Source: Paenibacillus_D sp047238105 (GTDB lineage: Bacteria > Bacillota > Bacilli > Paenibacillales > Paenibacillaceae). Taken from it: 64,000 nucleotides of DNA. The notes below the pieces were generated by a model, which saw nothing but the letters and a program-made list of their open reading frames with translations, searched no databases and had not been told where the DNA came from. The stretch is from contig NZ_JBDFMD010000001.1 in the NCBI RefSeq assembly GCF_047238105.1, positions 186,001-250,000 of the forward strand, read 5' to 3'. The position numbers and the translations under genes were made by a program. Each line of letters opens with the position of its first letter. Positions within the stretch are counted from its first letter, which is position 1. Of the stretch, positions 15,138 to 23,989 are shown one piece after another.

Positions 15138-17924
15138 CTATTCCTTCCTAAACGCCACCCACTCGATCTCCAGGCCCGGCTTCACAAAGTCCAGCTTCAT
15201 CTCGTATAGTCCTTCTTCCAGCTCGACCTTGCCCAGGCGCTGCTGCAGCCAGCGCCCTTCGGTGCCGCTCGTCTGGACTGTCGTGAGCAGCTCACGGTTC
15301 AGATAGACGTTGCACGCGCACTGTGCCCAGCGGATCGCGTCGGACTTCACTCTAACAACGAGACGATAGATGCCCGCTTCATCCACGCGTACATAGACGG
15401 GCTCCTTCTCAGATGGACGCACCTGGCCTTCATCCGCAAGCGACTGTACCGCCGCTGGCGCAATAACACGATCTGCCGCCACCCGCGGCGCTGGTTCCTC
15501 CGTCTGCGGCTCGCGGGCAAACACCGGCGCTGCCATGAGGAAGCGGCAGATATTGATCGCTGACCGCTGCAGCTCGCCGCGCGTGAGCTCGCCGCTCGAC
15601 AAGGCTTGGATCGTATTGTCGTCCATCACATTGAACTGGGCGCCATAGTTCTGTACGACCATGTACAGGTCGTTCTGCGCACGCACCATAGCTGCCGTGT
15701 TCTTCTCATCGTGCTGGCCGCCATGGACCGGATCGTTCATCTTGGCCCACCAGTCCGTCATGACGATGCCCGTGAAGCCCCATTCCCCCCGCAGGATGGT
15801 CGTATTCAGATCGTAGTGGGAAGCCGACCAATGACCGTTGATCGGATTGTACGCCGTCATGATGCAGTTGGCCCCGCCGTCCTTGACTGCGATCTCGAAG
15901 CCGCGCAGATAGATCTCGCGGAGCGCCCGCTCGGAGACGACGGCGTTGGCATAGTGCCGCTGGTGCTCCTGATTGTTGCAGGCAAAATGCTTGAGCGTGG
16001 CATTGGAGCCGCCCTTCATGATGCCGCGCACGGAGGCGCTGGCCATTACACCCGTGAGCAGCGGATCCTCCGAGAAGTACTCGAAGTTGCGCCCGTTGAG
16101 TGGATGGCGGCGGATATTCATCCCTGGTCCGAGCAGGGCGTCGATGCGGTAATCCACCAGCTCCTGACCTTCCATCACATAGAGCGCCTCCACCAGCTCC
16201 AGGTTCCAGGTGGCTGCCAGCAAGGTGCCGATCGGCACCTGCGTTGCCTGATGACCGCTGTCCATCCGGATGCCGGACGGACCGTCGGCCGTACAGGCAA
16301 TCGGCACGCCGTAATGCTGCAGCTGCTCCGTCACCCCGCCGAATGCCGATGCCGTCCCCGGCGTGACGAGCGGACTGCTCATACCTTCGCCCCTGACCAG
16401 CGCGGCGAGATCCTCATCCTCCAGTTGGGCGACGAAGGTCTCCAGACTAACCTTGCCTTCGTGCACATCTTTAAGCTTAAGTCCCTGGTCGCCAGTCGGC
16501 TCCAGCCCGGCCGGCATGCCGGCGCGGATCCGCTCGGCCAGTGACACCTGACGTCTCGGCACCTCGCTGTAGGTCAGCTCATAGGTGCCGTCCGTCTTGC
16601 GCACCCCGGGTACGAGACGGGTAAACGTATGGGTCGGCGCCATCGCCTCCTGCAGCTGCTCCACAACCCTCAGCGTCTTGACTTCATAGCCTTCCCGTCC
16701 ATCCAGCTTTACGCTTGCCGCATCGCGCACACTGCTACCGACATAGACCCGGTAGACCCCTGCTTCCAACACATAGGCCGACCGGTGGCCGGTCACACCG
16801 CTGTCATCATAGGATGCCAGTGCATTTACCGCGAAGCGGATGGTCACCTGCTCCGAAGCGCCAGGCTGCAGTTCTCCGGTTTTGGCGAATCCGACGAGTA
16901 CGCGGGCTGGCTTGCCCAGCTTGCCCTGCGGTGCTTCTACATAGGCTTGGACAACCTCTTTTCCGGCATACGTCTTCCCCGTATTGGCCACTGATACTAC
17001 GAGCTCGATCCGGTCACGGCCCGCTTCCCGGACGATCCGGCCAGCTTCAGGTTTGATGACGAATGTGGTGTACGACAAGCCATAGCCAAACGGATACTGG
17101 ACCTTGTCCGGGCAAAAGGTCTCGAAGTAGCGGTAGCCGACGTAGATATCTTCTTCATACAGATTCTGCGTATCGCTGCCGTAGTTGCCGGCAGCGGGAT
17201 AGTCTTCGATGGAAAAGGCGATCGTATCGGTCAGCTTGCCGCTCGGCGTCACATCGCCAGCGAGCAAGTCCGCGATAGCATTACCACCCTCCATCCCGCC
17301 CTGCCAAGCGTAGATGACACCCTGGATCGGGTGGGCATGCGACTCGTCCGAGAGCCAGCTCATGTCGATGATATTGGAGACGTTAAGCACGACGACTGTA
17401 CGTTCAAAAGCAGCTGTCACCGCACGAAGCATCGCCTGCTCTTCAGGTGTCAGCAGGTAGCTGCCAGGCGAGGCGGCATTGTCCTGGTCTTCGCCCGCCG
17501 TACGGCCGATGACGATGATCGCTTTATCCGAGCGGCTCCGGGCTTCCGCGACGATCGAATCCGTCAGTGGCATCTCCTGCTGATGCCACGGCTCGGCCGC
17601 CCACGCGCCGCCGCCGTTATCGAACGGGTTCTCCTTGATCCACGCTTCGTAGACAGCTGCGAGTTCCTCATTGACCTGAACACCCGCCTTACTGCGCAAG
17701 CCATTTAGCAGATTGGTCGTATATGCCACATTTACACTGCCGCCCGACCCCGTCCCGCTTCGGTAATAATCGATCTGCGAGCGGCCAAATACCGACACCC
17801 GCTCCCCGCTCTGGATCGGCAGAATCTGTTCTTCATTTTGGAGCAGCACAGCTCCTTCTGCAGCCGCCTTGCGGCTAAAGTCCGCAAAGGCTTGCGAAGG
17901 AACTGGTTGATTCGTCATTTGCAT
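15138..17924 (-). CDS. GH3 family glycosidase with permuted domain order
   Basis: The 928-residue beta-glycosidase has the GH3 C-terminal (alpha/beta)6 domain first (residues about 10-260, with GRTAGEDQDNAASPGSYLLTP as likely acid/base loop), then a fibronectin III-like domain (about 290-410). The GH3 TIM barrel comes last (about 490-790) with the nucleophile Asp in GIVMTDWWAKMND and the substrate motif LKHFACNNQEHQR. The usual order is the reverse. A beta-sandwich tail of about 110 residues resembles CBM6 or a related module. There is no signal peptide, so it acts on imported oligosaccharides. GGGAGGG supports ATG 17924. Confidence 0.93.
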   Translation of the reverse strand: MQMTNQPVPSQAFADFSRKAAAEGAVLLQNEEQILPIQSGERVSVFGRSQIDYYRSGTGSGGSVNVAYTTNLLNGLRSKAGVQVNEELAAVYEAWIKENPFDNGGGAWAAEPWHQQEMPLTDSIVAEARSRSDKAIIVIGRTAGEDQDNAASPGSYLLTPEEQAMLRAVTAAFERTVVVLNVSNIIDMSWLSDESHAHPIQGVIYAWQGGMEGGNAIADLLAGDVTPSGKLTDTIAFSIEDYPAAGNYGSDTQNLYEEDIYVGYRYFETFCPDKVQYPFGYGLSYTTFVIKPEAGRIVREAGRDRIELVVSVANTGKTYAGKEVVQAYVEAPQGKLGKPARVLVGFAKTGELQPGASEQVTIRFAVNALASYDDSGVTGHRSAYVLEAGVYRVYVGSSVRDAASVKLDGREGYEVKTLRVVEQLQEAMAPTHTFTRLVPGVRKTDGTYELTYSEVPRRQVSLAERIRAGMPAGLEPTGDQGLKLKDVHEGKVSLETFVAQLEDEDLAALVRGEGMSSPLVTPGTASAFGGVTEQLQHYGVPIACTADGPSGIRMDSGHQATQVPIGTLLAATWNLELVEALYVMEGQELVDYRIDALLGPGMNIRRHPLNGRNFEYFSEDPLLTGVMASASVRGIMKGGSNATLKHFACNNQEHQRHYANAVVSERALREIYLRGFEIAVKDGGANCIMTAYNPINGHWSASHYDLNTTILRGEWGFTGIVMTDWWAKMNDPVHGGQHDEKNTAAMVRAQNDLYMVVQNYGAQFNVMDDNTIQALSSGELTRGELQRSAINICRFLMAAPVFAREPQTEEPAPRVAADRVIAPAAVQSLADEGQVRPSEKEPVYVRVDEAGIYRLVVRVKSDAIRWAQCACNVYLNRELLTTVQTSGTEGRWLQQRLGKVELEEGLYEMKLDFVKPGLEIEWVAFRKE

Positions 17925-18026
17925 CCTAAACCCTCCCATGAAATCTTTCGCACTTCATTCCATTGTAAAGGGTTTGGACTGCCGAAGACATAACAAAATT
18001 TATAGATCTTTGCTCTTTTGTTAAGG

Positions 18027-18056
18027 TTGACACGACACAAAATGGTGTCCTATAAT
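18027..18056 (+). promoter_or_regulatory. Consensus promoter with a dyad in its spacer
   Basis: TTGACA (18027-18032), 18-bp spacer, TATAAT (18051-18056). The spacer holds GACAC-N6-GTGTC (18034-18049), placed where a repressor or a MerR-type activator would bind. It drives the YdeI-type gene. Confidence 0.82.
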
Positions 18057-18117
18057 CATATCGCACCACCTGTGTTTGATCATACATACAGATCTGCTGA
18101 TAAGGAGCGTTCAATAG

Positions 18118-18708
18118 ATGACAACGAAACGGAATCCCAAAGTAGACGGATTTATGAGGAAGGCCAAAGCGTGGAAAGCAGAATTCGAAGCCTTGCGCGA
18201 CATCGTCCTTGACTGTGATCTGACCGAGGATGTCAAGTGGATGCATCCCTGTTATATGTACGAGGGTAAAAACGTTGTCTTGATCCACGGCTTCAAAGAG
18301 TACTGTGCGCTGTTGTTTCACAAAGGCGCCTTGCTCAAAGATCCACACGGGATCCTGATTCAGCAAACAGAGAATGTACAGGCTGCCCGACAGCTCCGGT
18401 TCACGAGTCTGCAGCAGATCGATGAGATGCAGTTGATCATTAAAGACTATATAGATGAAGCAATTGAAGTCGAAAAAGCCGGCTTGCAGGTGGAGTACAA
18501 GCCGCACGACGAATATGTCATACCAGAAGAGCTGGAAAACAAGTTCGTGGAGATCCCGGAATTGAAAACCGCCTTCGAAGCCCTGACGCCGGGACGCCAG
18601 CGGGCGTACATCTATTATTTCTCACAGCCCAAACAATCCAAGACCCGCGATTCCCGGATCGAGAAATATCTGCCGCAGATTATGGATGGCAAAGGGTTGA
18701 ATGACTAG
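18118..18708 (+). CDS. YdeI/OmdA family protein (DUF1801)
   Basis: The 196-residue protein matches the two-part YdeI family: a DUF1801 domain (about residues 15-115, DVKWMHPCYMYEGKNVVLIHGFKEYCALLFHKGALL) and a C-terminal OmdA-like segment (ALTPGRQRAYIYYFSQPKQSKTRDSRIEKYLPQI). The DUF1801 domain is a frataxin-like fold; the function is unclear, with bacteriocin-protection and iron roles suggested in the literature. AAGGAGCG precedes ATG 18118. It has its own strong promoter with a spacer dyad. The stop overlaps that of the convergent membrane protein gene (CTAG). Confidence 0.9.
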   Translation: MTTKRNPKVDGFMRKAKAWKAEFEALRDIVLDCDLTEDVKWMHPCYMYEGKNVVLIHGFKEYCALLFHKGALLKDPHGILIQQTENVQAARQLRFTSLQQIDEMQLIIKDYIDEAIEVEKAGLQVEYKPHDEYVIPEELENKFVEIPELKTAFEALTPGRQRAYIYYFSQPKQSKTRDSRIEKYLPQIMDGKGLND

Positions 18709-19100
18709 CGCCTGCGTGTCAGACGCGTGATCACGCCATATCCCAGACCGAATACGATGCCGGATGTAACGAAGAAAGCATGGAACAGCATCGATTCCGG
18801 AGCAAGCAGATTGCCCCCGCCGAACTGCGTCATAATGAAGGCTGTCGGCAGGACAAAAGTCAACGCGCAGCCTGCCGGATAGGACCATATTCGGACCAGT
18901 GGGGACTTCACTTTCCGCTGGATCGCATCACAGATGAGCAAGTTCAGCGGCCCCATGACAAACAGGAACGCAAGTGCGGACCATACCATAACCGCTCTCC
19001 AATCGCCGCCAAGCGTTTGTTCCCAAACCAGCCAAAGTGTTGCTTCATAGGCAAGGAAACCTGTCAGATATGAAATAAAACATATGATAATGATTAGCAA
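18705..19100 (-). CDS. Small four-helix membrane protein, unknown
   Basis: The 131-residue protein has four hydrophobic stretches (about residues 2-24, 36-58, 74-95 and 100-122), a short charged loop QRKVKSPLVRIW between helices 2 and 3 and a basic tail ITRLTRRR. No family is recognised with confidence. The only in-frame start is a TTG without a good ribosome site, so the true N-terminus may differ or the gene may have a 5' frameshift. It converges on the YdeI-type gene with stops overlapping by 3 bp. Confidence 0.6.
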   Translation of the reverse strand: MLIIIICFISYLTGFLAYEATLWLVWEQTLGGDWRAVMVWSALAFLFVMGPLNLLICDAIQRKVKSPLVRIWSYPAGCALTFVLPTAFIMTQFGGGNLLAPESMLFHAFFVTSGIVFGLGYGVITRLTRRR

Positions 19101-19232
19101 GGGTTTGATGGGTCTTCATCCTATCTTGGACCTGTATGCTTGTGGAGCCTCACCGGGGTTGCCCGGCATTACCAGCATACTCCACGCCTGCCCGTCCTTG
19201 TAGTTCTAACAATTGTAGAACCCCTTCATGCA

Positions 19233-19264
19233 GCAAGCCCCGGGCAAGTGATCCCGGGGCTTGC
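19233..19264. terminator. Strong GC-rich hairpin downstream of the ABC permease
   Basis: GCAAGCCCCGGG and CCCGGGGCTTGC form a 12-bp perfect stem with an 8-nt loop. No long T run follows on either strand, but its position 30 bp past the permease stop fits a terminator or mRNA-stabilising hairpin. Confidence 0.6.
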
Positions 19265-19294
19265 TTGATGCGATGTCTAAAGCAATATCATTTC

Positions 19295-20056
19295 TTACCG
19301 CAGATCCTCTTTCATCTTCAGACGGATACTAACCACAGTGAACAAGACAAGTGCAACCACACCTACGGCAATGCCATGCAGCGCATGTCCGTTATCCGAA
19401 TAATCGCTATAAGTGACAATGCTATTTACCAACAGATAAGACGAAATATGCGGTAAACCAGCCAGCGATTCCAACACCGCCAATCCCATCCCGATAAGGT
19501 TGAATGACAAGACGATACCAGCGATCACTGCAGTCAGCAGACTGCGGACGAGGATCGTCAGGCAGAGCACCAGAGCGGTAAATCCCCAGTGCAGCACAAA
19601 CTGGACGCCAAGCACACGGAGGAACAGACCGAGCTCGCCAAATTCGGTGTTATTGAAAAACCACCAACGGCTGGCCATATCCGAGAAGACAACCGCGGCC
19701 AGCAATAGCATTGTAAACACGCCTTGCACAGCGAGCTTGGCGAGCACCGAATAGACGCGTGCGCGGCGCATCGACATGTAGTTTTTGTAGAAGCCCGCTT
19801 GATACTCGCTCATGTAGAAGTACACGGTAAATACGCTCAGATAGATCAATACCCACGACGGAGCGGAAGAGGTTATGTATTGCAAAAATTGTCCTTCCGT
19901 CATCTCGTCTATTGCCATCCCCTGTACCGGCGCGGTCGGATATTGGCTCATCATGAAGATAGCGAACATATGAAACACGCAATAGACTAGGAGCAGAATA
20001 AGGGTTAGCCTGTTGCGGACAAAACGCCGCAAATCCATGCGCAGCAGGTTAAGCAT
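19295..20056 (-). CDS. ABC-2 type permease
   Basis: The 253-residue membrane protein has six predicted helices, beginning with NRLTLILLLVYCVFHMFAIFMM, and the large extracytoplasmic loop between helices 1 and 2 typical of BcrB/LanE-like ABC-2 permeases. It is encoded 8 bp into the end of the ATPase gene. ATG 20056 was chosen because GGGGG lies 9 nt upstream; ATG 20065 touches the ribosome site. With ATPase 20049-20975 and the two-component pair upstream, it probably exports or expels a cell-envelope-active peptide. Confidence 0.85.
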   Translation of the reverse strand: MLNLLRMDLRRFVRNRLTLILLLVYCVFHMFAIFMMSQYPTAPVQGMAIDEMTEGQFLQYITSSAPSWVLIYLSVFTVYFYMSEYQAGFYKNYMSMRRARVYSVLAKLAVQGVFTMLLLAAVVFSDMASRWWFFNNTEFGELGLFLRVLGVQFVLHWGFTALVLCLTILVRSLLTAVIAGIVLSFNLIGMGLAVLESLAGLPHISSYLLVNSIVTYSDYSDNGHALHGIAVGVVALVLFTVVSIRLKMKEDLR

Positions 20057-20975
20057 GCGGCACATCCCCCTTACCCGTCCGTTCCAGAAAATACTGTTCC
20101 AGGCTTTGCTTGCGGGTGATCAGCGACCGCACCGGCACACCGGCGGCTACCAGCGCTTGATTGATCACCTGGTTCTCGATCTCGGTCTCGTGAATATGTA
20201 TCGTATGCTGGTCGATCACTCGGTAATCTGCAATCTGCAGCTCCCTCTCCAGCACTGGCGACGCCGTGCTCGCATCTTCCACGACCAGCTCGATCCGCTC
20301 GCCGCACTGGGCCACCAGTTCTTCGCGCGTGAGCAGCTCGATGATCTCGCCGCCGTCGATAATTGCATAACGGGTCGCCACCTTGGAGAGCTCCTCGAGG
20401 ATATGACTGGAGAGGATGATCGTCAGTCCCTCTTTGTTCAGGTCCAGGATCAGTCTGCGGATGTCCGCAATCCCCTGTGGATCTAGGCCGTTGATCGGCT
20501 CATCCAGGATCAACACATCCGGACTCCCGACCAGTGCCATCGCGATGCCGAGTCGCTGCTTCATCCCCATGGAATAATGCTTGACCTTCGTTTTCGCCTC
20601 TTCCTGCAGCCCTACCAGACGCAGCAGACGCTGGATCCTCTCGTCTCCATCACGAAGACCATAAGCCGTAGCCAGCAGACGCATATTTTCTCGTGCAGTA
20701 AAGCCCGGATACAAGCCGGCCTGCTCGATCAACAGTCCCATGCGGTCAAATATACCTTTATGTACGTCAGTGGATTGGCCAAATAAACGCACCTCGCCCT
20801 CCGTCCGATGGATCAGGCCGCCGATCAGCTTCAGCAGCGTCGACTTGCCTGCCCCGTTATGGCCGATCAGGCCAAAAATATCTCCTTGGGCTACACTAAG
20901 ATTGACGTTGCGGAGCACGGTTTTGTTTTTATATCGCTTGTTAAGCTGCTTTAATTCAATGATCTCGCTCTTCAT
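20049..20975 (-). CDS. ABC transporter ATPase (BcrA/LanF type)
   Basis: The 308-residue ATPase has Walker A GHNGAGKST (residues about 38-46), Q-loop region LIEQAGLYPGFTARENM typical of BcrA/LanF, the signature YSMGMKQRLGIA, Walker B VLILDEPINGLDP and an H-loop SSHILEEL. The C-terminal tail of about 80 residues is the accessory domain seen in bacitracin and lantibiotic immunity ATPases. GGGAGG precedes the start. The permease follows with overlap; the sensor pair lies 144 bp upstream, separated by a hairpin. Confidence 0.92.
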   Translation of the reverse strand: MKSEIIELKQLNKRYKNKTVLRNVNLSVAQGDIFGLIGHNGAGKSTLLKLIGGLIHRTEGEVRLFGQSTDVHKGIFDRMGLLIEQAGLYPGFTARENMRLLATAYGLRDGDERIQRLLRLVGLQEEAKTKVKHYSMGMKQRLGIAMALVGSPDVLILDEPINGLDPQGIADIRRLILDLNKEGLTIILSSHILEELSKVATRYAIIDGGEIIELLTREELVAQCGERIELVVEDASTASPVLERELQIADYRVIDQHTIHIHETEIENQVINQALVAAGVPVRSLITRKQSLEQYFLERTGKGDVPHA

Positions 20976-21074
20976 CGCTCTTCCTCCCTTACCCCTATCA
21001 GATTAACGTACAGGGACAAATAAAGCGCAAAGAAAAGGTTAAGCAAATATAAAGAAAGCGCCAGCCCTGGTATG

Positions 21075-21096
21075 TCATGAAGTTACATCTTCATGA
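21075..21096. terminator. Hairpin between response regulator and ABC genes
   Basis: TCATGAAG and CTTCATGA form an 8-bp stem with a 6-nt loop, nested in outer CCCTGG/CCAGGG-like arms. It may attenuate readthrough from the sensor genes into the ABC genes. Confidence 0.45.
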
Positions 21097-21118
21097 CCGT
21101 GTGCCCTGGCCGCGCGCT

Positions 21119-21811
21119 TCATGGATGGAGGCGAAACCCGATGCCCCACACCGTCTCGATATAATCTTCATCCGTGCAGCTGCGCAGCTTGGCCCGGATA
21201 TGGCTGACATGCACATTGATCGTCTTGTCCTCGCCCAGATAGGTCTCGTCCCAGGCCAGCTCATACAGATCCCGCTTGCTGAATAAACGGGTCGGATGCT
21301 TCACGAGCAGCTCCAAAATGTTAAATTCGCGCTTTGTCAGCTGCAGCGGCGAGCCGTCAACAGACGCGGTAAACGCCTCGGCGTCGAGCAGCAGCCCCTT
21401 GTAAAGGCTAACGCGGCTCTCAGGCGGCTGCATGTAACGCTTCAGGTGTACCTGGATGCGGGCGATAAGCTCGGGCAGCGCAAACGGCTTTGTGACATAA
21501 TCATCCGCGCCGAGGCTGAACAGATCAAGCTTGTGATCCAAGTGATCTTTGGCGGATAGGACGATCACCGGGACTGCGACGTGAAGCCCGGCTCTCATCT
21601 CCCGGATCAGCTGCTCGCCGCTCAGTCCGGGAAGCATCAGATCCAGAATCACGAGATCGTAGCGCTCACGCTCCATCCTGAGCTTGCCCTCCGTGCCCGA
21701 ATAAGCTTGCGAGCAGCGAAAGGTTGCCGCCGTCAATCCCTCATAAACCATCGTATTAATATGTTCGTCATCCTCGATGATCAGCAGATGAGGCGCCTTT
21801 TCGGCTGCCAT
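21119..21811 (-). CDS. OmpR family response regulator
   Basis: The 230-residue protein has an N-terminal receiver (LLIIEDDEH, phosphoacceptor in LVILDLMLPGLSGEQ, switch lysine in DYVTKPFALPEL) and a C-terminal winged helix (LQLTKREFNILELLVKHPTRLFSKRDLYELAWDE, then INVHVSHIRAKLR and IETVWGIGFRL). It is transcribed after and overlaps the kinase gene. ATG 21811 is best spaced from GGAGGAG; GTG 21817 is possible. It likely activates the ABC genes downstream. Confidence 0.93.
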   Translation of the reverse strand: MAAEKAPHLLIIEDDEHINTMVYEGLTAATFRCSQAYSGTEGKLRMERERYDLVILDLMLPGLSGEQLIREMRAGLHVAVPVIVLSAKDHLDHKLDLFSLGADDYVTKPFALPELIARIQVHLKRYMQPPESRVSLYKGLLLDAEAFTASVDGSPLQLTKREFNILELLVKHPTRLFSKRDLYELAWDETYLGEDKTINVHVSHIRAKLRSCTDEDYIETVWGIGFRLHP

Positions 21812-21813
21812 GT

Positions 21814-22743
21814 TCACTCCTCCTTTGTCCCGCGTTTGCCGGCTTCCGGTTTGCGAAAGCCGACGCGGATGACGAAACGGCCTTCCTGTAATTCGGCTTC
21901 TGTCGTCCCCTCCATCTTCTCCATCAAGGAGTGAACGATCGAGAGTCCGAGTCCGGTGGAATTAACCGTTCGCGCCGCATCTCCTTTATAGAAACGTTTG
22001 AAAACGTGCTCCATACGCGGTTCAGCTCCCGGCTTCAAACGGTTGGCGAATCGCAAGCTGACCACGTCCGGACCGTCCGTAAAGTCGACCTCGAGTTCTT
22101 CTGTTCCGTGCAGCAGGTAATTGCGAATCAAGTTGCCAAAAACCCGCTCCAGCGCCCTGCTGTTGGCCATCACCGGAACTGCTTGCTCCGGCAACGCCAG
22201 CCGGGGCTCCCGTCCCGACTGCACGAACTCGCCGTGGAACGACAGCAGGCTCCGCATCAGTTCGCCGGCTGCGTCGATCATCTGCAGATCCATGCGATAC
22301 GCCGGATTCTGCAGCTTGGTATACAGGAACAACTCCTCTACCAGATCGATCATATGCCGCGTCCTTGTCTTCGCGAGCCCGACATACCGTATCTGATCCT
22401 GGGAATCCTGGGCTTGTCCGGCCAGCTGCAGGTAGCCATCTAACGATGTCAGCGGTGTGCGGATGTCGTGGGACAGGTTGACGATGGTGGCATTGATCTC
22501 CTCATGCCGCTGAGCTGACAAGCTGCGCAGCTGCCGCTGCTGCTCCAGCATCTCGTTGCATTTCCCCGACAGCAGCCTGATCTCCTGTGTGTGAAGCTGT
22601 GTCTCTACGAACTTGAAGGAATCATGCGTCACGATAAAAGCCAGCTGTTGGCCGATGTCCCTGATTTGGCGGCGGTAAACCAGCATATAGATCGTCTGGC
22701 CCGCAAGCAGAAATGCCAATATGATTGTAAGAGTAACCAGCAT
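21814..22743 (-). CDS. Sensor histidine kinase, single N-terminal helix
   Basis: The 309-residue kinase has one clear membrane helix (MLVTLTIILAFLLAGQTIYMLVY), a short juxtamembrane region, then the HisKA phosphoacceptor in NLSHDIRTPLTSLDGYL near residue 130 and an HATPase domain with GTEELEVDF and GLGLSIVHSLMEKM. An extracellular sensor domain is absent, as in the intramembrane-sensing kinases that work with antibiotic-peptide ABC transporters. AAGGAGAG points to ATG 22743; a longer GTG frame to 22815 would add 24 basic residues without a good ribosome site. Confidence 0.88.
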   Translation of the reverse strand: MLVTLTIILAFLLAGQTIYMLVYRRQIRDIGQQLAFIVTHDSFKFVETQLHTQEIRLLSGKCNEMLEQQRQLRSLSAQRHEEINATIVNLSHDIRTPLTSLDGYLQLAGQAQDSQDQIRYVGLAKTRTRHMIDLVEELFLYTKLQNPAYRMDLQMIDAAGELMRSLLSFHGEFVQSGREPRLALPEQAVPVMANSRALERVFGNLIRNYLLHGTEELEVDFTDGPDVVSLRFANRLKPGAEPRMEHVFKRFYKGDAARTVNSTGLGLSIVHSLMEKMEGTTEAELQEGRFVIRVGFRKPEAGKRGTKEE

Positions 22744-22895
22744 GAAGGCTCTCCTTCCGAAACGGGAGTACGCGCCGGCGGCACGATGCGAACGGGCAGC
22801 CGAACCTTCTGACACTTCCCGGTCATGGTGAACCCATCATATCATACTGTCTCAGGCAGTGACTATGCACGCCAACTTTTATGCTCTATGCTTCA

Positions 22896-23822
22896 TTATA
22901 TTTGGGCCAAGAACTCCCGCTCCAGCGCATCCCAATTGGGTGTGGGTACATCGGACTGCGCTCGCCAATCGGCAAAAGCGCGGTTCAGCGCCTCGAGTTC
23001 TGCCGAAGTTCCGTCTATCAACCCGCTTACGGGGAGACGGTAGAAAAGCTTTAATGCCCACCTCATCAGCGCTGGCCGTCCACTGATCCAGGCGGCTTGG
23101 GCAGCAGGTGTAAGCGGATATCCGACTGACTCCAAGACACGGAAGCCTTCATCCATGGCCGCAATCATTTGACGCAGCCGCTTGTCGTCGCCCGCGACCT
23201 TCTTCATCTGGAAGTTGTGGAACATCACGACGAAGTTCATGGGGACGACCAGCACCATATGATTTTTCAGCCAGGCATCGATCTGATCGTGGTAAGTAAG
23301 CTTGAACTTCGTATGCCGAAAGGCCTCATCCAACAGGCTCCGAAAAGGAACAGGTCCGTCCAGCGCGCCGATCACCATCTGCCCCTGGCCACCCCGGATG
23401 CACATGACTCGCCCGTGTTCACGCTTGCCTGCTATCGTCTTGAAGCCAAATACGACTTGCTTGGGGGTGCGGCTATGCTCTCGCAAGTAAGCCTGCATCG
23501 CATGAACATCCATATTGTTGCCTACGAGGATCACATGCTGGCTGGCATTGCCGGCTAAAGTCGGGAGCACCGATGCGAAGTCCGAATATTTCATAACGAC
23601 AAAAATCAAGTCATAGATATCATCTGACTCCAGCGTACGGATGACGCGAACCGGATCGACCGTTGTTTTACGCTGGATATAGTGGCGGATGACGATCCCT
23701 TCCGCCTCCAGCTCCTCTGCCCGAGCTCCTCTTGCCAATACCGTCACGTCCATGCCGCCCCGCAACAGCACATGCGCCAGATAGCTCCCCTGCACGCCTG
23801 CCCCATACACCAATACTTTCAT
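22896..23822 (-). CDS. ApbA/PanE-like ketopantoate reductase family protein
   Basis: The 308-residue NADP-binding protein starts MKVLVYGAGVQGSYLAHVLL (GxGxxG Rossmann loop) with the NADPH-contact arginine of beta-2 (LARGARAEEL) and a late helical domain. The reductase-type segment VGNNMDVHAMQAYL replaces the more usual QNG motif of true PanE, so pantothenate biosynthesis is uncertain. AGGAGAGG supports ATG 23822. Two TAACAG-TGTT operator-like repeats lie between it and the divergent TetR gene, which probably represses it. Confidence 0.82.
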   Translation of the reverse strand: MKVLVYGAGVQGSYLAHVLLRGGMDVTVLARGARAEELEAEGIVIRHYIQRKTTVDPVRVIRTLESDDIYDLIFVVMKYSDFASVLPTLAGNASQHVILVGNNMDVHAMQAYLREHSRTPKQVVFGFKTIAGKREHGRVMCIRGGQGQMVIGALDGPVPFRSLLDEAFRHTKFKLTYHDQIDAWLKNHMVLVVPMNFVVMFHNFQMKKVAGDDKRLRQMIAAMDEGFRVLESVGYPLTPAAQAAWISGRPALMRWALKLFYRLPVSGLIDGTSAELEALNRAFADWRAQSDVPTPNWDALEREFLAQI

Positions 23823-23845
23823 CCATCGCCTCTCCTTTAGTTCAT

Positions 23846-23877
23846 TTAACAGATGTTGAATATCTAACAGCTGTTCA
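23846..23877. promoter_or_regulatory. Tandem operator repeats for the divergent TetR
   Basis: TTAACAGATGTTGA (23846-23859) and CTAACAGCTGTTCA (23864-23877) share TAACAG-N-TGTT-N-A and are near-palindromic, spaced 18 bp start to start. A further inverted pair TTGAACA (23945-23951) and TGTTCAA (23966-23972) flanks the tetR 5' region. Confidence 0.68.
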
Positions 23878-23989
23878 CTATACTTAAGGTAGCATCGAAC
23901 CGACGACAGGAGCAATCGCTAATGTCACGACGAATTGTTGAGTATTGAACAAAGAATACCTAATCTGTTCAAAAAGGAGCGGAAAACTG

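Noticed and set aside
15606..16544. A 312-codon plus-strand frame opposite the GH3 gene.
   Set aside because: It is an antisense shadow of a high-GC gene; its composition (many His, Arg, Val) and lack of a ribosome site argue against coding.
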